36,279 nt of DNA from Candidatus Contendibacter sp. (GCA_008933795.1 WBUJ01000021.1:1-36279), one strand, 5' to 3'. Shown: positions 1 through 8,397, counted from the stretch's first letter. The notes: a model not told the origin generated them from the sequence alone. Numbers and translations are program-made.

Positions 1-1
1 G

Positions 2-925
2 GAGGCGGTCGCGCCCGGTCAGGGCACCTTGGTGAAGGGACCGTATCCGACCGTGGCGACCGCCGCCGATGGCGAGCCGGTGCTGGTGGTGAGCGGCTAC
101 GAATGGGGCCGTTGGTTGGGGCAGTTGAAAGTTTCGTTCGATGAGCGCGGGGTGATCGAACGCTGGGAAGCCAAGCCGATTTTCGTGCGCGGCTGCGCTT
201 TCGTGCGCGGCGCGGTGGACTGTAGCCAACAGGTCGCGCCGGAAGATCCCATAGTCAAGGCCCAGGTTGCAGCCTACCGCGCGCCGGTGGACCAGTTCTC
301 TGATGTGGTGGTCGGGCAGGCCGGAATGTTTTTCGACGGCAACCGGGAGCCTGGCCTGCGCACCCAGGAAATGCCGCTGGGCAATCTGATCGCCGATGCG
401 TTGCTGGCGGCGGCGTCCAAGTCGGATGGCGCGGTGGCGGCCCTCGTCAACAGCGGCGGCATCCGCGCCAGCCTCAATGCCGGCGATGTGACTTTCGAGA
501 ACGCCCTGGCGGTGCTGCCGTTCGGCAATACCCTGGCGGGGCTGGACCTGAAGGGCGAGGAATTGGTTGCTGCCCTGGATCATGGGGTCTCGAAACCCGG
601 TGAAGGCGCCTTTCCTCAAGTGGCCGGACTCAAGCTGGTCTACTGCGCGGCCGCGCCGTGCCCGACGGCGTTGCGGTCGGGGGGCCGGGTCGCGGCGTTG
701 ACGGTCGACGGCGTCCCGGTGGATTTGACCGCTACCTATCGGATCGCCGTCAACCGCTTCATGATCGGCGGCGGCGATGGTTACGCCATGCTCAAAAACG
801 CCTGCGCCTGGCCCGGCGGCTATTGCCGCGACACCGGCATGTTAGACCTGGATCTGCTGGTGGGGGAATTCAAAACGAAGTCACCGGTGGCCCGGCGCGT
901 CGAGGGACGGATTGTGACGCGATGA
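2..925 (+). CDS. 5'-nucleotidase family protein, C-terminal part (5' end outside window)
   Basis: The frame is open from the window's left edge, so this is the last 307 or so residues of a longer protein; the TTG at 29 is only an internal codon. The sequence shows the end of the metallophosphoesterase domain (a glycine/tyrosine-rich segment ending in GRWLGQL) and then the complete C-terminal nucleotidase domain: MPLGNLIADALL, the NSGGIR motif, LPFGNTL, and the substrate-stacking region NRFMIGGGDGYAML. Family members (UshA, NadN and similar) hydrolyse nucleoside 5'-phosphates, UDP-sugars or NAD outside the cytoplasm for phosphate and nucleoside salvage. The precise substrate cannot be read here. 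Six cysteines occur as three local pairs (GCAF/VDCS, VYC/APCP, NACA/GYCR), which suits a disulfide-bonded periplasmic protein. The gene ends 52 bp before the RDD operon, in the same direction. Confidence 0.9.
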   Translation, partial: EAVAPGQGTLVKGPYPTVATAADGEPVLVVSGYEWGRWLGQLKVSFDERGVIERWEAKPIFVRGCAFVRGAVDCSQQVAPEDPIVKAQVAAYRAPVDQFSDVVVGQAGMFFDGNREPGLRTQEMPLGNLIADALLAAASKSDGAVAALVNSGGIRASLNAGDVTFENALAVLPFGNTLAGLDLKGEELVAALDHGVSKPGEGAFPQVAGLKLVYCAAAPCPTALRSGGRVAALTVDGVPVDLTATYRIAVNRFMIGGGDGYAMLKNACAWPGGYCRDTGMLDLDLLVGEFKTKSPVARRVEGRIVTR

Positions 926-977
926 TGGAGGCGGATTCCGTCGCTGGCCTGCTCCAACCCGCCGCTCGATCCCGATC

Positions 978-1679
978 ATGTCGAACCTTGCCCCGCTGGA
1001 TACGATCCGCCACGTCGAAACCCCCGAGGGGATCACCCTGAGCTTGCGGGTGGCCGGGCCGGTGGCGCGGGCGCTGGCCTGGGGCGTGGACAGCCTGATC
1101 AAATACGGCGTGCTGTGGGGTTTGCTAATGGTGCTGATGTTGCTGGGTGGAGCCGGCCTGGGCCTGTGGCTGGTCGCCCTGTTCCTGACTGAATGGTTCT
1201 ACCCGGTGCTGTTTGAGGTTTACGCCGATGGCGCGACCCCTGGCAAGAAGGTGTTCGGCCTCCAGGTCGTCCACGCCAACGGCACGTCGGTGGACTGGCC
1301 GGCGGCGCTGATCCGTAACCTGCTGCGGGCGGTGGATTTCCTGCCGGCGTTCCATGGCTTTGGCGTCGTGGCGATGCTGGTTAGCCGCGATTTCCAGCGA
1401 CTGGGTGATTTGGCGGCGGGCACCATGGTGATCCACCGCCAGCCACCGGCTCCCTCGCCCGCGTTGCCGCCCGGCTTGGCCCTGCCGCCGCCGTGGCCTC
1501 TGACGCCGACCGAACAGCAGTGGCTGATAGGTTTCGCCGAGCGTGGCCCGACGTTGAACCCCGAACGACAGGCGGAACTGGCCGAACTGCTGGCGGGCTT
1601 AACCGGCGGGTTGCGCGGGATCGTCGCCGTCGAGCGCCTGCGCGCGTATGCGCGCTGGTTGCTGGGGGAACAGCCGTGA
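978..1679 (+). CDS. RDD family membrane protein
   Basis: A 233-residue protein with the RDD-domain signature: an Arg and Asp in the first helix region (VARALAWGVDSLI, about residues 30-42), strongly hydrophobic segments at about residues 45-80, the conserved loop with GATPGKKVFGLQV after the second helix, and the RNLLR...RRLGDLAAGT-like ending (here QRLGDLAAGTMVIHR). A proline-rich linker and a cytoplasmic tail of about 75 residues follow. The biochemical role of RDD proteins is mostly unknown; some are implicated in transport. ATG 978 is used; no strong ribosome binding site precedes it. It is the first gene of a six-gene operon ending at 7547, and its stop overlaps the GTG start of the SpoIIM-like gene (GTGA). 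The family assignment is firm, the function is not. Confidence 0.88.
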   Translation: MSNLAPLDTIRHVETPEGITLSLRVAGPVARALAWGVDSLIKYGVLWGLLMVLMLLGGAGLGLWLVALFLTEWFYPVLFEVYADGATPGKKVFGLQVVHANGTSVDWPAALIRNLLRAVDFLPAFHGFGVVAMLVSRDFQRLGDLAAGTMVIHRQPPAPSPALPPGLALPPPWPLTPTEQQWLIGFAERGPTLNPERQAELAELLAGLTGGLRGIVAVERLRAYARWLLGEQP

Positions 1680-2647
1680 AACAGCACCCGTTCGAACAGC
1701 GGCGCACCGCCGGCTGGCAGGCCTTCGCCGCTGCTTTGGACCGGCTGGAACGCCGCAAGGGCGATAAAACCGCCGCGCCGTTGCCAGTCGCCGAGTTTCC
1801 CGCCGCCTACCGCCAGTTGTGCCAGCAACTGGCCATCGCCCGGGTCCGCCGTTACAGCGGCCCCCTGTTGGACCGCCTCAACCAACTGGCGTTGCGCGCC
1901 TACCAGCAGCTTTACCGCGCGCCCCGCCGACGCGGGCGGGCCGTGCTGCATTTCCTGGTGGCTGATTTTCCCCGCCGGGTCCGCGCCGACGCCCGGCTGT
2001 TCTGGCTGTGCGCGGCGCTGTTTTACCTGCCGCTGCTGGGCATGGGGTGGGCGGTCCATCAGGCGCCGGAATTAATCCATAGTCTGTTGCCGCCCGAAAT
2101 GGTGGCCGAAATCGAATCCCATTACGCGCCCGGTCAGGGCGAGGTCAACCGGGATGCCGCCGATGATTTGGCGATGTTCGGCTACTACGTTCACAACAAC
2201 ATCGGCATCGGGTTTCGCACCTTCGCCGGCGGTCTCCTGCTCGGCGTCGGCGCAGCATTCGTGCTGGTGTTGAACGGGCTGCTGATTGGCGCGATTTCGG
2301 GCTATCTCACCGCTCGGGGCACCATCGAAACCTTCTACACTTTCGTCGCCGGCCATGGCGCGTTCGAGTTGACCGGCATCGTGCTGGCCGGGGTGGCCGG
2401 CTTGAAACTGGGCTGGGCGGTAGCGGCGCCCGGCCGGTCGAGCCGGACCGAGGCGCTGCGCCGGGCCGCCGCCGAGGGGGTGCGGCTGATCGTCGGAGTG
2501 GCCGTACTGCTAGTGCTGGCGGCGTTCATCGAAGCTTTTTGGTCGTCCAACCGCGCCATCCCCGCCGCCATCAAATATGCGGTCGGCGCGGCTGGCTGGT
2601 TGCTGGTGGTGTTTTACCTGAGCCGGGCGGGCCGCCGTGCGCCTTGA
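1676..2647 (+). CDS. SpoIIM / DUF95 (stage II sporulation protein M-like) membrane protein
   Basis: The start chosen is GTG 1676, which overlaps the RDD stop codon by 4 bp and lies just after a GGGGGAA ribosome-binding-like stretch. The open frame continues upstream to 1493, but that part only shadows the RDD gene. The 323-residue protein has a basic cytoplasmic N-terminus (KQHPFEQRR..) with a helical region, a first membrane helix at about residues 105-125, and then the conserved DUF95 core: NNIGIGFRTFAGG, a helix with LNGLLIGAISGYL, GHGAFELTGIVLAG, and two more helices at the C-terminus. The family is named after a Bacillus sporulation protein, but in Gram-negative bacteria these genes sit beside RDD, MoxR and DUF58 genes, as here, and have nothing to do with spores. 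The molecular role is unknown. Confidence 0.88.
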   Translation: MKQHPFEQRRTAGWQAFAAALDRLERRKGDKTAAPLPVAEFPAAYRQLCQQLAIARVRRYSGPLLDRLNQLALRAYQQLYRAPRRRGRAVLHFLVADFPRRVRADARLFWLCAALFYLPLLGMGWAVHQAPELIHSLLPPEMVAEIESHYAPGQGEVNRDAADDLAMFGYYVHNNIGIGFRTFAGGLLLGVGAAFVLVLNGLLIGAISGYLTARGTIETFYTFVAGHGAFELTGIVLAGVAGLKLGWAVAAPGRSSRTEALRRAAAEGVRLIVGVAVLLVLAAFIEAFWSSNRAIPAAIKYAVGAAGWLLVVFYLSRAGRRAP

Positions 2648-4190
2648 CGCCATCGCTGTCGAACTGCGCCCGCGCACGGCTTGGGAAGCGACCGATCTCG
2701 GCGTGGCCATGGTGCGCCGCTGGTTCGGGCCGGTCTACCGGGCCTGGTTTGTTCTGGCGCTGCCGCTGTTTCTGCTGCTGCACCTGCTGTGCTGGGGGAA
2801 TTGGTGGTTGATCCCGTGGTTGCTGTGGTGGCTCAAGCCGCTGCTGGACCGCCCGCCGCTGTACGTGCTCGGCCATGCCCTGTTCGGCGAATCGCCGGAT
2901 CGTCGCCAGTGCCGGCGCGAACTGCCGGGCCTGCTGCGCCGCCAAGCGCTGGCTGCGCTGACCCTGCGCCGCTTCGATCCCGCCCGCTCCTTCAGCCTGC
3001 CGGTGACCCAACTGGAAGGGTTGTCGGGTCAGGTTCGTCGCCAGCGGCTGCGCGATTTGGGACGACCGGGCCGGGGGGCGGCGATTTGGCTGACCGTGGT
3101 GTGCGCCCATCTGGAAATCGCCCTGGATTTTGCCTTGATTGCATTGGCATGGATGCTGATTCCCGAGTTCGTGGCGCTGGAGTTTTTCGACCTGCTGGAC
3201 GATTCCGGCGCCTGGGGACAATTGTGGTTGAACGTGGTGGGCTTCTGCGGGATGAGTCTGGTGGAGCCGTTCTACGTCGCCGCCGGTTTTGCGTTGTATC
3301 TCGATCGGCGCACCGGACTGGAAGCCTGGGATTTGGAACTCGGCTTCCGCCGGCTGGCGGCGCGGTTGGCGCGGACCGGGCGGGCCGCGGCGGCGATGTT
3401 GCTGGCGCTGGGACTGGGCGGGCTGGCGGTGGCTCCGGTAGAGGGTTTCGCCGCCGAGACCTCCTCTCCCGCCGAAGAGCGGGCGATAATCAACCTCTCC
3501 GTCTGCGAGCAGCGGCGCGCGCGCGAAGCGCAACTGGCCGGTTCCAACAGCCCAGTCAAGCGGACGCTGGCCGAAACCTTGCGCGAACCGGAACTGCAAG
3601 CCTGCGAAATCCTGGAACGCTGGCGATTCCGGGACGATGACCCGCCCAAGGAGCCGCCCAGACCGCGATCACCCAACCATGATCTAGCGCGGTGGTTTGC
3701 GGTGGTGATCGAGTACGCGCTGTGGTTTGCACTGGGTGTGTTCGGGGCCGTGGCCGCCTGGTGGCTGTGGCGTTGGACGCCCCGCGCGCGGGAATCGCGC
3801 CAACGCCGCGCTGCCGTCGCGAAGATTCCGCTGTTGCTGGGCCGGAACGAGTTTACCGAGCCGCCGGGCGCCGGGCTCGGCGCGGACGCTTGGCGACTGT
3901 GGGCCGCTGGCCAGCCGCGCGAGGCCTTGGGAGTGTTGTACCGGGGCAGCCTGGCCGGACTGGCGACGCGCCACGGTTTGCCTGTCTCCGCCAGCGCCAC
4001 CGAGGACGAATGCCTGCGCTTGGTCGCTGTAGGTTTGGCCGATCCTGGCCTGCTCGGCTTTTTCCGCCGGCTGACCCACGCCTGGCAGGCAACCGCCTAC
4101 GCTCACCGCCCGCCGGATGAAGTCATCGCACGAACCCTGTGCGAGGAATGGCCCCGCCATTTCGCCGCCGCTGGAGCGCCTTCGGCATGA
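2637..4190 (+). CDS. DUF4129-type multi-pass membrane protein of the MoxR cluster
   Basis: GTG 2637 starts 11 bp inside the end of the SpoIIM-like gene. The 517-residue protein has several N-terminal hydrophobic helices (about residues 35-80 and 140-230), a segment ending near residue 270 that precedes a charged extracytoplasmic region (EERAIINLS...), a final membrane helix at about residues 355-380, and a C-terminal cytoplasmic domain of about 135 residues. That C-terminal domain looks like DUF4129: the WRLWAAGQPREALGVLYRGSLAGLA stretch, then TEDECLRLV and a closing WPRHFAAAG. DUF4129 proteins are routinely found with MoxR, DUF58 and DUF4350 genes. The N-terminal half is not a domain I can name. 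The stop overlaps the next ATG (ATGA). Confidence 0.75.
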   Translation: MRLDAIAVELRPRTAWEATDLGVAMVRRWFGPVYRAWFVLALPLFLLLHLLCWGNWWLIPWLLWWLKPLLDRPPLYVLGHALFGESPDRRQCRRELPGLLRRQALAALTLRRFDPARSFSLPVTQLEGLSGQVRRQRLRDLGRPGRGAAIWLTVVCAHLEIALDFALIALAWMLIPEFVALEFFDLLDDSGAWGQLWLNVVGFCGMSLVEPFYVAAGFALYLDRRTGLEAWDLELGFRRLAARLARTGRAAAAMLLALGLGGLAVAPVEGFAAETSSPAEERAIINLSVCEQRRAREAQLAGSNSPVKRTLAETLREPELQACEILERWRFRDDDPPKEPPRPRSPNHDLARWFAVVIEYALWFALGVFGAVAAWWLWRWTPRARESRQRRAAVAKIPLLLGRNEFTEPPGAGLGADAWRLWAAGQPREALGVLYRGSLAGLATRHGLPVSASATEDECLRLVAVGLADPGLLGFFRRLTHAWQATAYAHRPPDEVIARTLCEEWPRHFAAAGAPSA

Positions 4191-5224
4191 CGCGGCGCGG
4201 GATCGTTACGATTTTTCTGGGCCTGTTGATTCTGGCGGTCGCGGGCGGCGCGGGGTTGTGGCTGAGCCAGAATCTGATCCGACGCAGCGAGGAGGTGTTC
4301 ACCGGTTATGGCGAGGCTGCCCGGCGCAATCCGTTTTACGCGGCGGAACGGCTGTTGGCCCGGCTTGGCCGCGCCGTCCACAGCGTGCGCCGTCTGAACG
4401 ATCTGCCGGAAACGCCCGCCGCCGCCGACACCGTGCTGGTCGCGGTTCCCACCTACGTCGTGAGCGCCGCCGAAAGCCAACGACTGCTCGACTGGGTGAA
4501 ACAGGGGGGGCATCTCATCATCGGTGTGCGGCACGACCACGAACCGGGCCAGGGCCACGACCATCTACTAAAGTCCTTCCCGGTGCGCAGCCATCGCGCC
4601 GAATCCACTGTGATGGGTCCGATGCCGGTCAAGCTGGACGACGCTATGCCGCTGCTCCAGGTCCAGTTTCAATCCAATCTGCGACTGAACGACGCCTTCT
4701 GGCAACAGGTGCGCTGGGGTCAGGGCCGGGTGACGTTGCTGACCGACATGGAGTTGTTCGCCAACGGACGACTGGCCGACCACGACCACGCCGATTTCCT
4801 GTGGGCGCTGGTCCAGCAGAATCCCGGCGGTCAGGTCTGGCTGCAATACCGAACGCTGGTCCCGTCGCTGGCGCAACTGTTGTGGCGACACGCCTGGATG
4901 TCGCTGATCGGACTGATGCTGACCCTGTTGGCGGCGCTGTGGCATTACAGCCAGCGATTGGGACCGCTGCTGACCCCGCGCGCCGGCGAACAGCGCCGGC
5001 TGGCCGAGCATCTGCAAGCCAGTTCCCGCTTCCTGTGGCGGCATGGGGCCGGACCGGCGATGCTGCAAGCCGCCCGCCACTATACCCTGCGCCGGTTGGA
5101 GCGCCGCCGGCTCGGCGGCGGCGAACCGCTGGCCGCCGCATTGGGCGATTCGGATCAACCGCTGACCGAGCACGCCCTGATTCATACCCTGCAAACCCTG
5201 CAACGACTCGACCGCTCTCCATGA
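4187..5224 (+). CDS. DUF4350 domain-containing protein
   Basis: The start is set at ATG 4187, which overlaps the previous stop by 4 bp and puts a clean membrane anchor (GIVTIFLGLLILAVAGGAGL) at residues 5-24. An upstream ATG at 4139 would add residues that merely shadow the previous gene. The 345-residue protein then has an exported DUF4350 domain with PFYAAERLLARLG near residue 50, a Rossmann-like stretch (ADTVLVAVPTYVVS), and RLLDWVKQGGHLIIG. A second helix lies near residues 235-255 (HAWMSLIGLMLTLLAALW), followed by a basic cytoplasmic tail. DUF4350 resembles substrate-binding (GATase-like) folds, but no enzyme activity is established. It sits between the DUF4129-type gene and moxR in the usual order for this cluster; its stop overlaps the moxR ATG. 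Confidence 0.83.
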   Translation: MTRRGIVTIFLGLLILAVAGGAGLWLSQNLIRRSEEVFTGYGEAARRNPFYAAERLLARLGRAVHSVRRLNDLPETPAAADTVLVAVPTYVVSAAESQRLLDWVKQGGHLIIGVRHDHEPGQGHDHLLKSFPVRSHRAESTVMGPMPVKLDDAMPLLQVQFQSNLRLNDAFWQQVRWGQGRVTLLTDMELFANGRLADHDHADFLWALVQQNPGGQVWLQYRTLVPSLAQLLWRHAWMSLIGLMLTLLAALWHYSQRLGPLLTPRAGEQRRLAEHLQASSRFLWRHGAGPAMLQAARHYTLRRLERRRLGGGEPLAAALGDSDQPLTEHALIHTLQTLQRLDRSP

Positions 5225-6237
5225 ATCCCGTTCCAAGCTCCACTCCGGCTGTCGCCAGATCCGCTTTGCCATCCGACGCCCAGTTACGCTGGGCCTGGGA
5301 TTTGTTGCAAGCCCTGCGCGGCGAAATCGGCCAAGCGCTGATCGGCCAGCAGGTCGTGGTCGATCAGGCGCTGGTCGCGCTGGGCGCCGCCGGCCATGTC
5401 CTGATCGAGGGCGTGCCGGGCTTGGGCAAGACCCTGCTGGCGCGGGCGCTAGCAGCCAGCATCGATGCCCGCTTCGCCCGCATCCAGTTCACCGCCGATC
5501 TGATGCCCAGCGACGTGACCGGCCACGCGCTGTACAACCTGCGCGAGGAGCGGTTCGAACTCCGCCGGGGGCCGGTGTTCTGCCATATCCTGCTGGCCGA
5601 CGAGATCAACCGCGCCCCGGCCAAGACCCAGGCCGCGCTGCTGGAAGTGATGCAGGAGGGCCAAGTGACTATCGAGGGCGAATCCCTGCCGCTGTCGCCG
5701 CCGTTCATGACCCTCGCCACCCAGAACCCCATCGAGCACGAGGGCACTTATCCCTTGCCGGAGGCGCAACTCGACCGGTTTCTGCTGAAAATCCAGATCG
5801 ACTATCCGACCCTGGAAGAGGAGACCGCGCTGGTGCGTTCGGTCACCGGCGGACGGGTGGGCGACACCCTGGATCTGTCGCGAGTGCGGGCGGTGGCCGA
5901 CGTCGCGGCGGTGCTGGAACTTCAGCGTATTGCCGCTGGCCTGCGGCTGGATGCCGCCGTGCTGGACTATGCCGTGCGCCTGGTGGCGACGACCCGCGAG
6001 ATGCCGGGCTTCGCCATCGGCGCCGGACCGCGCGGCGGCATCGCCCTGATCCGGGCCGCCCGCGCCCAGGGACTGTTGAACGGCCGCGATTTCGTCACCC
6101 CCGACGACGTCAAGACCATGGTCAAACCGACATTGCGCCACCGGCTGACGCTGGCGGCGGAATACGAGATGGAAGGCGCGCGAGTGGATGAGGTGCTGGA
6201 CGATCTGTTGCGGCGAGTGGCGGCGCCGAGGGTGTGA
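5221..6237 (+). CDS. MoxR family AAA+ ATPase
   Basis: ATG 5221 overlaps the DUF4350 stop (ATGA), which excludes the longer open frame starting at 4117. The 338-residue protein is a typical MoxR ATPase: Walker A GVPGLGKT at residues 64-71, Walker B ILLADEINRAP with Asp127 and Glu128, the sensor stretch LATQNPIEHEGTYPLPEAQLDRFL, and the AAA lid with the arginine motif GAGPRGGIALIRAA and DVKTMVKPTLRHRL. MoxR proteins work as cytoplasmic chaperone-like ATPases, usually with a VWA or DUF58 partner, in maturation of enzymes or envelope complexes. The partner here is most likely the DUF58 protein encoded immediately downstream (GTGA overlap). The client is unknown. Confidence 0.95.
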   Translation: MNPVPSSTPAVARSALPSDAQLRWAWDLLQALRGEIGQALIGQQVVVDQALVALGAAGHVLIEGVPGLGKTLLARALAASIDARFARIQFTADLMPSDVTGHALYNLREERFELRRGPVFCHILLADEINRAPAKTQAALLEVMQEGQVTIEGESLPLSPPFMTLATQNPIEHEGTYPLPEAQLDRFLLKIQIDYPTLEEETALVRSVTGGRVGDTLDLSRVRAVADVAAVLELQRIAAGLRLDAAVLDYAVRLVATTREMPGFAIGAGPRGGIALIRAARAQGLLNGRDFVTPDDVKTMVKPTLRHRLTLAAEYEMEGARVDEVLDDLLRRVAAPRV

Positions 6238-7547
6238 ATTTGAGTCCCGCACCGCGTCTGTTGCGTTGGCTGGCCGGCTGGACCCTGCTCGGTCTGCCGC
6301 CGGCGTTCTGGCCGGAACTGACCGGGGTATGGTTGCTGGCCGGAGGGTTGTTGCTCGCAGTCGCCGCGCGGGACGCTTTTCTGCTCCGTCGCCGCCCGCC
6401 ACTGGCGGTCGAGCGCATCGTCGCTCCCGTCCTGCCACTGGGCGTCTGGCGCACGGTGCGCTTGCGCGTCGTCAACCCACAAGCCGAACCGGCCAAGCTC
6501 ACGCTATTCGATCATTATCCCGCCGCTGCCGCCGAGGTCGCCGACCTGCCGCAACGGCTCACCGTGGCAGCCGGCGGTTGGGCCGAACTCCGCTATCGGT
6601 TGCACCCCGTGGTTCGCGGCGAATGGTCGTTTGCGCCTACGCAAGTCCTGCTGGAATCGCCGCGTGGACTGTGGCGGCGCGACGACCGGTTGGGCGAGTC
6701 GGAAACGGTGCGGATTGTTCCCAACTTCGCCGCCATCGCCCGCTACATTCGGTTGACAGTGGACCGGCGCGAGGCGTTGATGGGCATCCACCGGCGCCGG
6801 CGGCGCGGCGAGGGGCAGACCTTCCTGCAATTGCGCGAATACCGGATCGGCGACAGCCTGCGGCAGATCGACTGGAAAGCGACCGCCCGCACCCGCAAGC
6901 CGATCGCCCGTGATTATCAGGACGAGCGCAACCAGACCGTGCTATTCCTGCTCGATTGCGGGCGGCGGATGCGCGCCCAGGACGACGATTTGAGCCACTT
7001 CGATCACGCGCTCAATGCCCTGATCCTGCTGGCCTACATTGCCCTGCGACAGGGCGATGCGGTCGGCCTGCAAGGTTTTGGCGGCGAGCGGCGCTGGCTG
7101 TCGCCTCGTTCGGGACCAGGGGTACTGACCGCCCTGATCAATGGCGTCTACGATTTGCAACCAAGTTTGGAACCGCCGGATTACGCTGACGCGGTCCAAA
7201 GGGCGCTGGTCCGGCAGCGCAAGCGGGCGCTGATCGTGTTGTTGACCAACCTGCGCGACGAGGACCAGGATGAGCTGCGACCGGCGCTGGCCCTGTTGCG
7301 CCGCCGGCATCTGGTGCTGATTGCCAACCTGCGCGAGCCGGTGCTGGATCAACTGCTGGCGCGGCCGATTCAGGATCTGTCGCAGGCTCAGATTTATGCC
7401 ACGACCTGTCACTATCTGTTGCGCCGGGAGCGGGTTCAGGAGGAACTGCGCCGGCAGGGCGGCATCGTGCTCGATGTCCCGCCGACCAAGTTGCCGGCCG
7501 CCATGGTCAACCAGTATCTGGACCTCAAACGCGGTGGGTGGCTGTGA
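6234..7547 (+). CDS. DUF58 domain-containing protein (VWA-like MoxR partner)
   Basis: GTG 6234 overlaps the moxR stop by 4 bp. The 437-residue protein has two N-terminal membrane helices (about residues 10-45), an extracytoplasmic beta-rich region, and the DUF58 core: RRRRRGEGQTFLQLREY, the family hallmark YRIGDSLRQIDWKATAR, ARDYQDERNQ, and the VWA-like strand LFLLDCGRRM. The last replaces the canonical DxSxS metal site with D-C-G-R-R, as is usual in DUF58. The C-terminal half has ALNALILLAYIALRQGDAVGLQGF and the ALIVLLTNLRDED strand. It probably acts as the adaptor or partner of the adjacent MoxR ATPase at the inner membrane. This is the last gene of the operon; no rho-independent terminator follows directly. 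Confidence 0.9.
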   Translation: MNLSPAPRLLRWLAGWTLLGLPPAFWPELTGVWLLAGGLLLAVAARDAFLLRRRPPLAVERIVAPVLPLGVWRTVRLRVVNPQAEPAKLTLFDHYPAAAAEVADLPQRLTVAAGGWAELRYRLHPVVRGEWSFAPTQVLLESPRGLWRRDDRLGESETVRIVPNFAAIARYIRLTVDRREALMGIHRRRRRGEGQTFLQLREYRIGDSLRQIDWKATARTRKPIARDYQDERNQTVLFLLDCGRRMRAQDDDLSHFDHALNALILLAYIALRQGDAVGLQGFGGERRWLSPRSGPGVLTALINGVYDLQPSLEPPDYADAVQRALVRQRKRALIVLLTNLRDEDQDELRPALALLRRRHLVLIANLREPVLDQLLARPIQDLSQAQIYATTCHYLLRRERVQEELRRQGGIVLDVPPTKLPAAMVNQYLDLKRGGWL

Positions 7548-7556
7548 AGCCGGCGG

Positions 7557-7585
7557 TTGACGCCGTGCGCCGATTTAGGGATAAA
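7557..7585 (+). promoter_or_regulatory. Candidate sigma-70 promoter of the BI-1/YccA gene
   Basis: TTGACG (7557-7562) is followed after 17 bp by GATAAA (7580-7585). This matches 5 of 6 consensus positions at -35 and 4 of 6 at -10 with ideal spacing. Transcription would start near 7592 and give a leader of about 95 nt. The site lies just after the stop of the DUF58 gene, so the downstream gene need not depend on the MoxR operon. Prediction from sequence only. Confidence 0.45.
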
Positions 7586-7597
7586 GGGTTGTGCCCC

Positions 7598-7645
7598 GAC
7601 CACGGGAACGGTCGCCGGTTGAACCCGGAGCGTTCCCGTGTGGTC
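7598..7645 (+). promoter_or_regulatory. Inverted-repeat leader hairpin before the BI-1/YccA gene
   Basis: CACGGGAACG (7601-7610) pairs perfectly with CGTTCCCGTG (7631-7640), and GAC at 7598-7600 can extend the stem to GTC at 7643-7645 across a two-base bulge. The 20-nt loop holds a second CCGG/CCGG pairing (7615-7618 with 7625-7628). An outer repeat, TAAAGGGTT (7582-7590) with AACCCTTTA (7662-7670), ends directly at the AGGAGG ribosome binding site (7670-7675). No T tract follows the main stem, so it is not an ordinary terminator for the upstream operon. A 5' stabilising or translation-control structure, or a protein-binding palindrome, is possible; I do not recognise a known riboswitch. Confidence 0.5.
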
Positions 7646-7686
7646 AACATAGACAGTTTCCAACCCTTTAGGAGGTTTTTGCGACG

Positions 7687-8370
7687 ATGCTGCAAAAAAA
7701 TGATCTGCTGGTCAAAGCGCCGGTCACGCTGACGGCGGAGAGCGCGCTGACCACCAACAAGGTGTTGCGCAACACCTACGTGTTGTTGTCGCTGACGCTG
7801 CTGTTCAGCGCCCTGACCGCCGGCTTCGCCATGGTCACGAATGCGCCGCCGCTGCACTGGTTGATCACCCTGGGCGGTTATTTCGGCCTGCTGTTCGTCG
7901 TCACCCGGCTGCGCAATAGCGCCTGGGGTTTGCTGGCGGTGTTCGCCCTGACCGGCTTCCTCGGCTACACTCTGGGGCCGATCCTCAACTTCTACCTCAG
8001 CTTGCCCAACGGCTCGCAGGTGGTGATGACCGCGCTGGCCGGTACGGGCGCGATTTTCCTGGCGCTGTCGGGCTACGCGGTGGTCAGCCGCAAGGACTTC
8101 AGCTTCATGGGTTCCTTCCTGATGGTGGGCATCCTGGTCGCGTTCCTGGCCGGTCTGGGCGCGATGCTGTTCAGCATCCCGATGCTGTCGCTGGCGGTGT
8201 CGGCGATGGTGATCCTGCTGATGTCCGGCATGATCCTGTGGCAGACCAGCGACATCATCCACGGCGGCGAGACCAACTACATCATGGCGACCGTCACGCT
8301 GTACATCACGATCTTCAACCTGTTCGTGAACCTGCTGCAAATCTTGGGCATCTTCTCCGGCGACGACTGA
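7687..8370 (+). CDS. Bax inhibitor-1 / YccA family membrane protein
   Basis: A 227-residue, almost wholly hydrophobic protein with seven predicted helices between about residues 30 and 222. Features typical of the bacterial BI-1/YccA family are the NKVLRNTYVLLSLTLLFSA start of the membrane domain, the GYFGLLFVVTR helix, and the ending LWQTSDIIHGGETNYIMATVTLYITIFNLFVNLLQILG. The aspartate and helix order in that last stretch match the pH-sensing calcium-leak core of the superfamily. In E. coli the homologue YccA binds and restrains the membrane protease FtsH; that role is inferred for this protein. ATG 7687 follows an excellent AGGAGG site (7670-7675). It is monocistronic, with its own promoter candidate and terminator, and it converges on pilR. 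Confidence 0.93.
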   Translation: MLQKNDLLVKAPVTLTAESALTTNKVLRNTYVLLSLTLLFSALTAGFAMVTNAPPLHWLITLGGYFGLLFVVTRLRNSAWGLLAVFALTGFLGYTLGPILNFYLSLPNGSQVVMTALAGTGAIFLALSGYAVVSRKDFSFMGSFLMVGILVAFLAGLGAMLFSIPMLSLAVSAMVILLMSGMILWQTSDIIHGGETNYIMATVTLYITIFNLFVNLLQILGIFSGDD

Positions 8371-8397
8371 TCGGCTATCGGCCCGGATGAAACCATG

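Noticed and set aside
4117-5220. Possible 370-residue N-terminal extension of the MoxR ATPase
   Set aside because: The region encodes DUF4350 in another frame, and ATG 5221 overlaps its stop as in the rest of the operon. The extension is low-complexity Arg/Gly/Ala.
7598-7645. Terminator of the DUF58 operon
   Set aside because: The hairpin is strong but no T tract follows; it lies downstream of a promoter candidate and close to the BI-1 ribosome binding site, so a leader role is more likely.
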